Counted from the stretch's first letter, positions 1 through 13,795 are shown. The stretch: 64,000 nt of DNA from Leptoclinus maculatus (GCA_032191485.1 JAVDOI010000019.1:3654282-3718281); one strand, 5' to 3'. Notes: generated by a model from the letters alone, not told the origin. Made by a program: numbers and translations.

Positions 1-150
1 GTGTGTGTGTGTGTGTGTGTGTGTGTGTGCCATTGCTCGCCGACCCATTGAGCGGGCTTTGAGTGACGGGAGCTGGCCTTGTAATGGAACTCAATTCACT
101 CCGCAAATAAAGAGGCCTTTGAACCACTGGTCCGAATATGGCAGGACACA

Positions 151-188
<38 letters not shown>

Positions 189-2249
189 GCCTGTGGTCCA
201 CTCGCTAGGGGGTTTGGCTGGTAGGGAGCGGAGGGGGGGTTGAGGGGCGTTCATGCTCGGCTGCACCCCACCCACACCCCCCCCCCTCACTCTCTCTTCC
301 AGGAGCCACAGTGCAGCTAATTGTAGAGAAATGAGCGAGCGGAGGCTGATCTGATCTGAGCGAGCTGGCCCTCCGCGCCGCGCTCACGTAGCTCGCCAGA
401 GCACGACCGACCTCCCGCTGATTGCCACATCATCAGCAGCAGCAGCAGCAGCTCACCCTGTCTGTCTACTGTATGCACCTCAATTATCACTTTCCTCCTC
501 GGTGTCCGTAACAGCGGCAGATGCTGACACTCTGGACCGCGGGTTGCTTTCCAAAAACGAGAGAAAATGCGCCGAAGGAATGCGATGAAAACTCTACAGT
601 TGTGATGTTTAGTGGGAATCTTTTGAGAAGACTACAGAACTTATTTGTTTCTTCTTTTCTCAGTAACCATAAGCTTCAATGTAAAGCATCCAGTCTCCGA
701 AAGAGATGGCAGGTCATCTTATTTAAGAGTTAAATTAAAAGTTTTGGTAATTCAACAAAAGCAAGAGAAGGTAGAGAATCGTAGCTGCTTTTCCCTGGAA
801 AGTGAATATTGTTGTCGCCACAAGTGAGTGACAGTCAGGCGGAGATTATTTCAAATTCAAATATGAGTTTCTTCCCAAAAAAAAAAGTACTTCTTTGTGT
901 GCAGTGTGAGCGCTGCCAGTTTGAATGTCCCGTTGTTGTTGTTTTTTTCTCGTTTGTATAAAAAGAGATAAATGTCTTTATTTAAGATAGCAGAGGAGCT
1001 AATGTGGCTGTCAAGAGAGATAGAGAGAGGTTCAAACAGACAGAGGGAGAGAGAGGGAGCAGTGACAGCATCTCTTCCTTGTCCATTTGCATAAACCAGC
1101 CTTTGTTTGACGCCGGTGGCCGGCAGCCAAGCACCAACAGAAGGACGGAAGTTAAACTAAAAAAAAAAAAAAAAAAAAAGGATGGTCCTCTTCCAGGAAA
1201 ATCTTCCACCAGAAATAAATGCTAACAATTATAACTATTCAGAAAAAAAAAGAAACAACAACACATCAGTTACTTCTCGCTAAACAACCCGCTCTGTTGC
1301 TCTTCAGAGGACGGAATAACAATTCTGAGAAAACAAAACCGCGTCTCAGAGATTTGTATTAGCCGACATGAAAGTAATTGAGCTTTTTGCAGGATGATTC
1401 TCGAGGAGGAAGATATAGAGAGAGAGAGACGGAAAGGAGTGTTTATGAACATTGAAGCTCCTTCCAAAATTGTGAATATTACGCTGTTGTCTGTTGCTGT
1501 GGAAATACTGGCCAGAGACTGTTTTGTGTGATACGGTGGTATTGCATAAATATTCCCGAGTATGTTCACACCATAGCAGCTCGAGCCATAATGCTTTTAT
1601 TTAATTTGAAATTAATTAAATACATAAACAAGAATAGGGGAAACCTGTTTGTTTCGCGCAGCAGTTATTGAATCACTTCATCTTTATTTTATAGCATTTT
1701 ATAGCGTCCCTGTGTGTTTTTGCGTCTTACTGTCCGTACGCTGAAAAACGTCGCAGGGGCACAAGACACTTCTGGCATGTCCCATCTGGCATGTAGCTTC
1801 ACAAATTTCCCTCCTTTTTTTTTTTTTTTTTTTACTCTCCATCATCACTTTTTTTTCACCTTGAGCGAGAGCCGGGCTCTCCGGCGTGACCTCGATAGCC
1901 GGAATGTTTTTCCCTTTCTCCCACGATGCACCTGGAGGGGACATGGCCATCTCTGGGCCTGTCAGAGAGGCTGTTAGCGCTTCTCCCATGGGGTGAGGGA
2001 GGGGGGTTGACAGTGGAGATGTCCCTCTCTATCTCTCTCTGTCACACAAACAGAGGCCGGGACACTAATGGCCTCTTCTTCCAGAGCTTTTTAGCCGCTC
2101 TTCTTTTTTGTTTGTGCGCTCTCGAGTATTCATTTATTCATGTTGCCCCTTTCTTCTCCCTCCCCCCCCCTCTCTTTTTTCCCCCTCTTCTTTTCTTATT
2201 GTCCCCCCCCCCCCTGTCTGTCTCTCTGCCTGTCTCTCTTACCTTGCAG
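1..2249 (+). other. sox5 intron (upstream part cut by window edge)
   Basis: This intronic stretch lies before exon A. It holds a truncated (GT)n at 1-29, a CA repeat at 147-187, a short CAG run near 434-451, A19 near 1161-1179, T18 near 1816-1834, and a C/T-rich region from 2140 to the acceptor. I see no coding exon with SoxD similarity, so the preceding exon is off the window. Confidence 0.7.
147..187. repeat. (AC)n microsatellite
   Basis: A dinucleotide tract with a single T interruption at 156. Confidence 0.95.
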
Positions 2250-2414
2250 CAGTTGTATGCAGCTCAGCTGGCGGCCATGCAGGTTTCCCCGGGGGGCAAG
2301 CAGCACGGAGGCAGCATGCCACCGCAAGGCAACCTGGGCACACACTCCCCGCCCACCAACACACACTCACAGAGCGAGAAGGGCCGCAACTCCCCGCTGC
2401 CTAACAAGACCAAG
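2250..2414 (+). CDS. sox5: sox5 exon A: end of Q-rich/coiled-coil region
   Basis: The exon has 55 whole codons in phase 0, beginning QLYAAQLAAMQVSPGGKQHG and ending NSPLPNKTK. The acceptor is a polypyrimidine-rich stretch ending ttgcag, and the donor is gtaagg. The acceptor reads cagcag, so the exon may start at 2250 or 2253, which adds or drops one Gln. The QLYAAQLA block is the most conserved stretch just after the SoxD leucine zipper and Q-box. A (GT)19 repeat starts 19 nt past the donor. The upstream exon is not in the window. Confidence 0.92.
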
Positions 2415-2431
2415 GTAAGGGTCTTTTGTAT

Positions 2432-2474
<43 letters not shown>

Positions 2475-3168
2475 TGTAATGCTAGAAATGCCAGACTGAA
2501 AGTCCTGAAAGTTTTACTTTCTTAAGATAAGTGTAGCAATCTGCCAGTTCCGTTAAGTATTTTCTACAAATAAGTTTTATTTTTCTTGACTCTAGTACAT
2601 GCATATTCTTTTTTATATTTCTTAAAAATTCTTGAAACAATTTTTTAAAAAGAAAACTTAACTTCTCTGGTAAATTCTTTCACATTTTATAAAACAAATA
2701 TGATTAATTATAGCCAGAAAAGACTGTGCTCACTTTGGCCTTTCTAGTGTTACAACAGAGACTGAGAGAGTGAATGTCTGCCCGGACGAGCTGTTGTTTA
2801 CTGCGCTGCGGTGCATGACCTGAGAATGTGTCCACGCTTGTTTGAAGGTTGCATCCCCAAATCGTGTCCTTTTTTTTTTTTTGTATTCTATTATTTTTTT
2901 TCCAATCAAACAAGTGTCCTGAGCAACGGTCTGCTCCTCATACTAATGCCCGCTCTGGTACAACTCGGCCCCTGAAAACTCACAGTCGCAGTCCAACTTT
3001 ATCACAGAACTCCAGCTGGTGTGTGGTGGCGGTGGATTTGAGGATGTATTGCTGTTTGTGCCGCTTCCTCGGCTGGCTGCACAATAGGGGCGAGGGGAAG
3101 TCTCGTGTCCATCCAAGTGGAATTCTATGAATATCTGGTTGGGATATCTGGACCCTGGCCACCTCCCT

Positions 3169-3215
<47 letters not shown>

Positions 3216-4241
3216 CCCCCATGCCCCCTGCCATCCACTCTAGGACCCCCCACAAGTGTAGTGGTCAGTCACAAATCACAGAGACATTGACAGACACATG
3301 GGAACAGACTTGTCCGAGTAGGACATGTTCAAAATCCTATCTGTCTTTCCTCTCCTTTCCTCTCCTTTCCTTTCCTTTCCTTTCCTTCCATCTCCTTTCC
3401 CTTTATCTCCTTTCTTTTCCTTTCCTCTCCTCTCTTTCCCTTTCATTTCCTCTCCTGTTCCTTTCCTCTTCCACATATTTTCTTTTGCTACTTCTCCATC
3501 TATCTCCACCTTCCCCCCCCCCCCACACACACTTTGTCCTGGACCTACACTTACCCCTGTGTCCACAAACACACACGCACCCACTCTTGCATTGAGGACT
3601 GGCTCACGGCACAGATTTAAAGCTCACGGTTGACCCCAGAGCGTGCCCCCCCCCCCCCCCCCCGCGTCCTTGTCCATCAGCCCCTCCCTGCACCTCCGCC
3701 CCGACACACTCGTCCTATTACCATATATATGGAGTTGGGCTGACAGGCAAGTGCTGCGGCCTGTGGTGGAGGGGAAGTGTGGAGCCGTAATGGCCTCCCC
3801 AGTCCAGCAGGAGAGGCGGACTGGGGTGTGGACCCACATGGCACGCGACAGGCCCCATGGAGCCAAACTGGCCAATTGACCGCAGCGCTGTTTCGGTGTT
3901 ACCACACCCCCCCCCCCCCCCGTGCACTCGCACAAACTTTAGATAAGGGCATCGTCGCATTTTAGAGCTATTTCTCTCTATTTCTCTCTTTTCTCTCTTT
4001 TCTCTCTGCTTCAGTCTTCTTTGATTTCGGTCATTCAGGCTGACCACTGCAGCGCTCTCACTCATTCATTCTAACACTCTGTCTCTCTCTGGGCGAGTGA
4101 CATGTATATTTCAGAGGTGTGCTCCCCCTGTGGGCTCTATCTCAGGTCTCTAGTCATTTAGAGACGCACTGCCTGCCTCTGCTCACAGCTGTTTGGACTC
4201 AGGCGCTCACCGCTTAAGTGCTTTACCCTCGGGTGAGACAC

Positions 4242-4298
<57 letters not shown>

Positions 4299-5089
4299 TT
4301 GAAGGAGACACCATGCCAACCAGCCCCTTCACACACACACACACACACATGCCCATGCACAAATCACTGCGGCATACATGCAGCTTTCTTATACGCAAGA
4401 GTGGACCTTTAGATGTAGGCAGGCATGCATACAGACCCGTACAATAGTGCGATTCAAATGATGCACCATATGTAGCCCGTTCGCTGACATGCATCACACA
4501 CACACGCAGTGGCCAAAAGAACTGTAGCTGTGTACATTTGCTCAACTGCTGTGCTTAAGAGCAATTATGATGTACTTTTCCATTTGATGTTACCTTCTAC
4601 TACAGAGGAAAACATTGTACTCTTTAGTCATTTTCATTTATCTTTGATTCGTTTATAGATTTTACATTTAAATCGGCTCTTAAAATGTGATTCATCACTA
4701 CAGATTAAATATAACGCACCACTCCTAAAGGAGCCATTCTCTAAAGTGAGTACTTTTGCACCTTTAAGTGTGTTTTACTGATACTAAACTTTACAGGCAT
4801 GGCTTGTATTTGCTATATACAGTATATTTACACGGTAGTACTACTACTTGTACTTGAGGAGTCCGGGTTTGAATCGGTGCCCACGTAGTGTACAAAACTA
4901 TCATATCTGCCTCCTCTGTGTCGCCCTGCTGTCTGAGAGAATTAGATATGACAATATAATTAATATCCAAGCAGTCACTTATAGCTGGAAGGGAAGGAAG
5001 AGAGGAGGACAGACAGAGAGAGAGAGAGGAAAGGAGAGAGGAAGCATGTAAAGGTCTTGAGAGAAACCTGCCCAGAATAAACGGTAGTG

Positions 5090-5124
<35 letters not shown>

Positions 5125-5399
5125 TCCTGTTAATTGAACCATCAGCCCCAGTGATAAGATGCAGAACCCTGATGTCGCCTTCACATGTCGGCATCCACAG
5201 AAGTGAAATACAGCCCACACACACACACACACACACACACGCATTATCTCTCCCCTGCCGCTTCCTCTCTGTCCCTCTGGCTCTCGTTGTCACTCTGCAT
5301 GTTTTCGGTCTCAAAGCTGGAGACTGTTTCATCAGCCAAGAGAGACACAAAAGCAATTGTATTAATTCGAGATTCCAAGGCTTTCAGAGGCTTTAGGGG

Positions 5400-5479
<80 letters not shown>

Positions 5480-6081
5480 ACTGTCATGAGATTTAGAGCT
5501 TGTTGAACAATGTCTCACACTGACACACACATACACACACACACATAAACAAGTCGGTCCAAGCCTCTCAGCTCCACTGTCTAAACTAATTCCTCCACAC
5601 TGGCATAATGCAGGTTGGCCACCTTCCCACCATAGGATTTGGATTTGGCGCGGAGAGGAAACTCCCCCCATTCCACTGTACAAGAGGCGGAGGCATTATC
5701 TATTTGTAATAAATATTCAAGCGCGTTCCCAGCCAAAGCCCACCATAATATGGGTCAGGATTGAGAAGATCCCGCTCAGTGTTTCTCTCCTCCTTTCTCT
5801 CCTCTTCTTCTCCGGCCCATTGTCTCACCGAAGGCATCTTTGGGGGGTCCTCCGTCTATTTAGAAAGACCCCCCTAATGAAGGACAATCCGGTTAGGCCT
5901 CGTCGCACACACGCACACACACACACACACACACAAAGTGGTGATCGCACACACACGCATGGGCACGTACACATGTAGGGGCTTAATTGGAAGGGCTTAA
6001 TTGAGTTGTGAGGGGCTCATAAGGCTTAGTACGACTCAAGGAGTGGGAATGAGGGAGAGTCGACCTTAATGAGTGGTGATA

Positions 6082-6116
<35 letters not shown>

Positions 6117-8214
6117 GTACTTCCTCTCTATCCCACTGTATGCTGGATTCTACTCCGCCTAAGCAGCAATTAGACTAATGACCAGAAAATACAGAAAAAG
6201 AATGTCTCCATTCTGTTCTACGGTGTACATGTAGCTAAAGTTCCCTTTAATTCACTTTTTTTTTTACAACATTTAGGAACAATTCATACGCGATTGTCAT
6301 AAGACGAAACACTACAAACAGAGTGTCTTTCTAAACCTCATGGACCATATTGTGGTGCTCTACTTGCGGGCCCATTAAGCCGTCCCCTTGCCCCCGTGTT
6401 GTGTCTGCCTTTTAATTGCGGCGTTTTAATTACACAGAGTGGTCTGTGTACATCTGGCCCCTGGGCGATCTAATTCCTTCCTTCCTGTCACATGACCCTC
6501 CGAGGCTGCGCCCTGATTGGATTAGGTCATCAGCAGGGGTGGCGTTGCCATGACAGTTAACGTGATAACGGCCCCTGGCGTCCCGCGGTCGTCCGCATGC
6601 CGATTCATTTAGGGGGCCCGCTGTCTGTGACTTGTGCTGAGGCTAGTGCCGTGTGCAGACATCCTTTGATTCAGACGAGTGACGGAATTTGATGAAATCG
6701 ATCTATTAACTCCTGTTTGGCATCATAATACATAATAAAAGCTCCTTCAGAAGTTATGGATTGGTTGCTCTGGGACTGCTGTGTGTTTAAGGCTTCGCTG
6801 TTCACTCCCGTGTTCACAGCCGTGAGACGGTCCCTTGTTTCTGACGGAGCAAGTGCACATTGAAGTGGCAGACGGTCTTCTTGTTCTGTCGGCTGTTTGA
6901 TACATCGAGACGTCACCGTGTCCTTAGAGCCACGGCTGTGAGGACGGTCTCGGGGAGGTGCTTTGGGACTGATTTTAGGGTGTTTTCTTCTCCTCAGGTG
7001 TGAACGTTGCTCTTACCGCTGGCCTTGTTTGAAAGCATGCCAAATTTGAGTGCATGTTTACTGGAGCCTGCATGTGGAGAGTGTGCACATGCATGTGCAT
7101 GAGTCGCCTGGACTCCCCTGTGATAGGGAGTGAGTTATTTTGCATGTAAATGTCAACGGTTTGCACCAAAAATATATCAGTATTTATTGTTGTCCAGTGC
7201 TGCAATTTTCTTTCTTTATTTTTTTGTTGCTTGTGACAAGCTGTTTGGATACAGGCAGTGGCATGCACCTTGTCATCTGTCCCACTGCTGTGCATGGGTC
7301 TCCCGTTTCACTAGTGCGTGTTAAAAGCCTCACAATTGCGAGTGGTCTCGGTGAGGGGCCTCCCGCTCCCAAAATTGCTACGGTGGTCACAGCAGGCGAA
7401 ACTGTGCTGTTTTGGTTTTTGCAGGACAGTGAGGGTGCACAGCCACTGAACCTGTCGGCCAAGCCTAAGGCATCCGAGAGCAAGTCACCCAACTCCCCCC
7501 CAACTTCCCCACAGGTCGCTGCTGCTGCTGCCGCCAAGCTGGGCCCCGCCGGCTCCTTGAAGCACAGCGTCGCCCCCTCCAGCATCGGAGGTCCACCGAC
7601 CAGAGTCAGCTCGATAGGTAAGCGGACTTAAGTATCTATTACACACACACACACACACACACACGGGAACAATTAAAAGGACAACCCTTGGTACCACAGT
7701 TCCCATTCTATTTGCAGGAGATGTTGCAGGGTAGTGTATACTACATATTATTACCATTACAACTGATGGCCAAAAACTTACAAAAAACACGTGAATGCAT
7801 ATATGTTGCGTACATCCAGCCCCAACACTTGGATACACTTTGATGAAATGCAAATTGTTCCCATTGTGACAGCGTTTGCCTTCAAGGTAAACGGTAATAG
7901 CCTCGCTGGTTAGTGGCGACGACAAGAATAGCGTTGCCTCTCGTAGTGCTGCCATTGTCGCCGCAGCCACAGCACCGTAATCATACCGGGCCACATGCAC
8001 ACATACATGAAATATGACATCAATGAATCACCATTCTGTGCTCCTAATCCATTTTTCACACAACACTGATAGTTCAAATATTACACATATGTAACGGGCT
8101 ATAATTAGTGTGTTTGTGTTTTTCTTTCCGCGTCGCTATTTGCCTTCGGGGCCGCTTCATTGTTATGTGTTTATTAGTAACTGAAAGAGACGGAGAGACA
8201 CAGGGAGTGAGGGG

Positions 8215-8245
<31 letters not shown>

Positions 8246-8431
8246 TGGGGATTAGCACTCTTTTTTTTTTTTTGAGCTACGAAGCGGGGGAATAATAAAG
8301 AGAGGAGCGCATGACAGACAGGAGGTATCACCAATGAGATTAGACAAGCCTCTTACATGAGCCAGGACAGCGCAAACACCCGGCATTAATGACACAATGA
8401 CAGCACACACACTCAAACGCACACAAAGGCT

Positions 8432-8475
<44 letters not shown>

Positions 8476-8889
8476 ATCCCACCTCCTCCTATAGGCAGTT
8501 AGTCATTTTTTTTTTTTTCTCTGACTTCTTGGCTAATCTCACTGTTTTTCAACAAATCGGCGGATTTAATATCAGATTAGTGGATTTGCGGTCCCAGATG
8601 TTTTTTGTTCGGGAAAATGGATTACAGTGTTTAAAGTTTGTGTGTGATCCCCGGTGAATTATGTTGCGCGCGGGGGGACCAGTGCGTTTTTGTGTCGCAC
8701 ATCCCCGTTAAGGTTGCAGCTCGCGGTCCCATCTGTTGAGTTCAGCCGGTCGCCAGCACGCTTTGTTGTTGCAGTTCATCGTCGTATTAGGATTCCTGTT
8801 GCAAGTTCAGAGGGGAGAGACGGGGCCAGACGAATTGGAAAAGAGTCTAGAGGCGGTCGTTTTGATGTGTGGAGTGTGTGTGTGTGGGG

Positions 8890-8930
<41 letters not shown>

Positions 8931-9696
8931 TGTGTGTGTGGGGATGTGTGGGCGGGAACAGATTATGAATTTGTGTTTATGTTATTTAGATTCAGACAGG
9001 AACAAACGAACAGACGCACATGCGGTAGATGCGGAGGAAATTGTTATTTTTCTCTCGATTTGGACGGGGAGAGTTGTATTTTATGTTGAAGAGAACTCAA
9101 GAGGGCCACTGTGAGCCCGGGGTTGTCAGTGGTAGAATGTAGTGCTGTACTCAAGTACAATTTTAAGGCACTGCACTCGAGTATCTGCATTTTACTCTTG
9201 TTTACACTTCTGCTCGACTACGTTTGAGAGAGAAATATTGTGCTTTTTACTTCACCACATCTCACAGATTTAGTCACTTGGTGACAAAAGGTGATACATT
9301 TTAGAGATCTTAATAATATATGGATTTCTTTAAGACCGTGTTTACGCTCGCTACGGCTTCTAGAGGATCCGGGTCATATCTGCAGGTGTAAAGATGATTC
9401 ATGAGTTCATTTCCATTAGTGGCGTCCGGATGGATTCCCGTCCACAGTCTTTTCAAATGCATGTTTCTCTTTTTCCCCCATCCGTCCATCCATCCGTCCT
9501 CCCATCTCAAAGCGAACTGAAGGGCTGTCAGCGCCTGTAACTTCTACCACGATCGCACATTTGTCCGTCATAAAGTACGGCAGCTCCCCCCTGACCTCCC
9601 TGCAGGAGTGTGTTTTTTTCTGGACAGAAAGGTATTGCGCTTGTCTGCAGAGATTTGCCGTTCAGAGAGAGACACAATTTGTGTGTGTGTGGAGTA

Positions 9697-9727
<31 letters not shown>

Positions 9728-10373
9728 CCTCCACCCCCCCTTTCTATCTGGGTCACATTCACTTGTCTGGATGGTTGGCATCGCTGTCAGTTTAAGCGAG
9801 ACTCGCGCACACATTCATGAGCGCAAGAATATCTGTCCGTCCCCCTCCCTCTCTTTTAACTCCAGATTAAAATGGACTGCCACCCGATTCCATCTCCCCC
9901 TTTCTCGACACCGCCCCCTCTTTTTTTTTTTTGGGCCTCGCTCACATCCTGATTTTCCCGGTTATGACTTCTGAAAGAGTTCACGGCTCTGTCATTACCA
10001 ATCTGAAGCTGGTAATCTGGCCTGAGATGGCATTAGCGGTGCGGATTAGCGCTGATAAAGGCCCCATAAACCAGCCGCGGCTCTTTGTTAAGAGCTAACA
10101 CGACTGATAGAGAGAAGCGATAGCGGCGCACACAACCCCGCAAAACACACGGTCGGAGCAGATGCCTCATCGGCCCGGGCTAAGCTGCCGGAAATAATAC
10201 AAATAATAGAGCGGCGAGATCTGATCTCTGTGAGGTGGCAGGGCAGATGTTCTCAACTGGGGAAATTAGCAGGACTTCTTAGTGACAGTCATGAGAGTCA
10301 TGTGGCCGCCTCTGTTCAACGTGGAACTACGAGGGTTCAGATGAAAAGAGATGCCTGTGCTTGTAGTTGTTTG

Positions 10374-10410
<37 letters not shown>

Positions 10411-10534
10411 ACGGCTGAGAGCAGGTGGAGGAGGCGGTGGGATGCTTGTTGCAAGGCTAGCTAGGGGCACACTCAGACTCACATATACCCAGCTCGACAG
10501 TCAAGTGGTCCGTGTGTAGGACTGAGAGAGAGAG

Positions 10535-10591
<57 letters not shown>

Positions 10592-10697
10592 GATGCCCCG
10601 GCAAACCCCCCTCATCAAGTGTATGTTAATGTCTTTACCTCATGGTTCAGGGGAAAATTTATTCTGGATGAAAACCTCCTGCCAGCTTCTCAAGCAT

Positions 10698-10755
<58 letters not shown>

Positions 10756-11686
10756 GTATTGCTATTCCAAATGCCTCTCTATTATTATCTCTTTATTTTA
10801 AAAAAGTACAAATACAGTAGATAAAGACTCGAATCACATTTTCACACACAACTTACGACGATGCAAAACCAAATTAATCGCCCCCCCCCCCCCGTCCCCC
10901 GTCCCTGTCTCTCCGTGTCTCAGCAGACTTGTTGTCCTCGCTGTCCACGACCGCCTACCTGAGCGACCACGAGGCTGTGACCAAGGCCTTCGCCGAGGCC
11001 CGGCAGATGAAGGAGCAGCTGAAGAGAGAGCAGCAGGTCCTGGACGCCAAGGTTGCCGCCGTCAGCAACCTGAGCCTCAACAATGGACGCTCCGACAAGG
11101 TAAACCTCTTTAAATCCCATCCGTATGGCAGCGCGTGGTCTGGTGTAACCTTAGCGATGGACAAAGTCTGACAACAGAAAAATAATCAAGATAAATGTAT
11201 CGATGTATTACATATTATATGTAAAGGTCCGTCTTTAAAGACCATCTGTTTTAGTCTTTATTGTTATTAGTTCTATCCTTTGGGATGAAAATAAATACAT
11301 TTCCTTCTTGCATCTGTTAAAATACTCATTTTGATATTATTATTTCTATGACAAATGACTCATGAATAGCATGAAAATGTCTGGATTAATCTCAAGAAAA
11401 AACAAAACACACACAACTGATTCCAGAGGTCTAAATTCATAAACTCTCCCAAAAATGCAAAATGTAAAAATATAAAAAAAAAACACCCATCACAAGCCGT
11501 ACCGTCTCATTGTCACTGTGTAATAATTTGTCTTGCCATATGCCATCCCGACTGCACCATGTAGGAGGTAAATCGGTGTACAATGCGCTCGCTGAAATGT
11601 GTTGAAGCTAAACAGGGACAGATAAGGTAAAACCAGAGGCGTCTCGGAGGTAATGAGTGTGTGTCTGTAAGGCGCACTACAGGGCT

Positions 11687-11760
<74 letters not shown>

Positions 11761-11866
11761 CAGAGCGGAGCGTTGGGGAGACGGTAATGTGAAGTGACGG
11801 CGCCGGCTCCTCGGCAGCGTGGCTAAATTGTGGTTATTTGTTAAACACATTGGGAGTCAGCTGGTG

Positions 11867-11925
<59 letters not shown>

Positions 11926-12819
11926 CCCAGAGCAACAGTGTGCTTGAAGCATCTGCACCGCTGACATTCAACAGCTCTATCTGTCTCTTTCTTCCTTTTT
12001 TTTTTTGTTTTACTCTCTCATCCGATGCGTTTGAAACAGTCAAACCCAAATATGATTCATGTATTCAACCCATTTTCTTTTTTTTAAACATTTAGTAATA
12101 TACTGTAGATACAGTCTGAAGGATTGAGTCTAATAGCTAATTAGACTCACACCAGGGAAAGAACTGGGAAGAGAGGGAACATCAGGAAATGTAGCTGTTT
12201 TTCAGGAGCAGGGTTTACAGCTGTCGTTGCATTAAATCGAGGAATTTAGCGGTTTTATTTCACTGCAGGGGGTAATACAATACTAGACGTCATTTTTATT
12301 ATGTCTTTTTTGTCATTTCTTGTTAAATTGGTGCACGTTATCATAGAAGAATTCGGAGAAATTAGGGGGGAAAGGGAGCTTTTCCTGTTATTGTGATGCA
12401 TTTTGTCAGCCTTATTAAGGAATATGTTTTTACCAGAAAATGTTTTTGTTTCCATGTAACACTAAGAATATGAAAAGGTATTTTTTTGTGTTTGGTGTTA
12501 AATATTTATTTTAAAGCCTTTCTGAATACAAAGTTCTGAAATCGTAGCTTACTTTTATTTTGGAGAAAAACGGGAATCTTTCTCAGCTTCCAATGCGCTC
12601 TGCGCCGACTCCCCGCTTCCTCGGCCCTTTGGCTTTGTGTGAAGCCGGATACAACGATGTCATCTCTGACACACTCAGAGGATTAGTTTTGTCGCTACTT
12701 TGTGTCTTGGCTCCAGTGTCAGCCATTCAATCCACTTTTCTCATGTACTGTGCTGGGGCTTAATGTCAGACTAGGCTGTCATCTACTCTGTCTCCCCGTT
12801 CATCTCCGTCTCTGTCTCA

Positions 12820-12866
<47 letters not shown>

Positions 12867-13430
12867 CAAAAAGCCCCTTTGTAACGGCACATTGAAGCAC
12901 AAAATCGTAAAGTGTGAGACACGTTTTGTGCTTGTTTTTTTCCTCCAACGAGGTTTGAATGAGGCTGATCATTTGTGTGAAACGAGGAGAATTCCTAAAA
13001 TGTGTCTGATTTGCATACAAAATGGCTAAATCTGCCGGATAATTGTGCATTTATTAAAACATAACAAATTCATAATAAAATACTTTTTTTAAATGACTTG
13101 CAAATAAAGAAAAAAAGAGCATTTGCGCAGCTTGCCTTCCGTTCTCCCTCTCCCCTACCTGTCTTTTTATCCATATTTATTCCAATCTGGGGGGGAAATT
13201 ATCTCTAACAATTAAACTATGCTGGACTAAAAACAGAGAAAATGCATTTCATTATCATTCTGCCCTCCTCCCATCCTCCCATCCAGCCAGCCAGCTCGCC
13301 AGGGTCACATGTAAATGGAGAGGGACACTTTTTGGAAGGTTATTTTAGAAGACGACAGTGTTTTGGGTACGGCTCCTAATCGTGTAATTAAACTGTAAAA
13401 CGTTGGCGCTGGTGAACTGCGGTATGTGTG

Positions 13431-13485
<55 letters not shown>

Positions 13486-13745
13486 ATGCGCGAGTGTGTG
13501 TGCCGGTCGGCGGTTCGTGTTCGAGCATAGAGTGTGCCGGCTGCTTGCATTACGCATGTAAATGCTCAGTAAATCAGCCTTTTATTGGTTGTAATAAATA
13601 CCCAGGGGGCCGTGCGGCGTGGCCTCGCTCTCGTCCGCGCTGCACTCTCCCGTTCTCTCTCTCTCTAATGCGTCGACCCTCGGGGGCCTCTGTGAGAGAG
13701 AGGCAAGCCGCTGCACTCCACTCTCGCAGGTGGCTGCCAGGAGTC

Positions 13746-13795
<50 letters not shown>

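Larger units (their letters stand above)
2415..7424 (+). other. sox5 intron A-B
   Basis: About 5 kb with no coding signal. It contains many CA/TG microsatellites (listed separately when long), a pyrimidine CTTTCC tract at 3344-3472, C18 at 3646-3663 and C15 at 3907-3921. A non-repetitive block at about 6340-6660, with TTTTAATTGC and TTTTAATTAC motifs and balanced composition, looks like a possible regulatory element. Confidence 0.65.
7618..10923 (+). other. sox5 intron B-C
   Basis: No coding signal. It contains CA/TG and GA repeats, a diverged dispersed teleost repeat at 9127-9285, and a non-repetitive block at about 9960-10225 (GGATTAGCGCTGATAAAGG and similar) that could be a conserved regulatory element. 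The intron ends in a C13 run forming the polypyrimidine tract of exon C. Confidence 0.65.

Noticed and set aside
4858..4895. SINE B-box-like gggtttgaatcggtgccc
   Set aside because: There is no A-box at the right distance and no further repeat similarity.
7184..7585. 133-codon minus-strand frame over sox5 exon B
   Set aside because: It is antisense to a clear coding exon and has no similarity.
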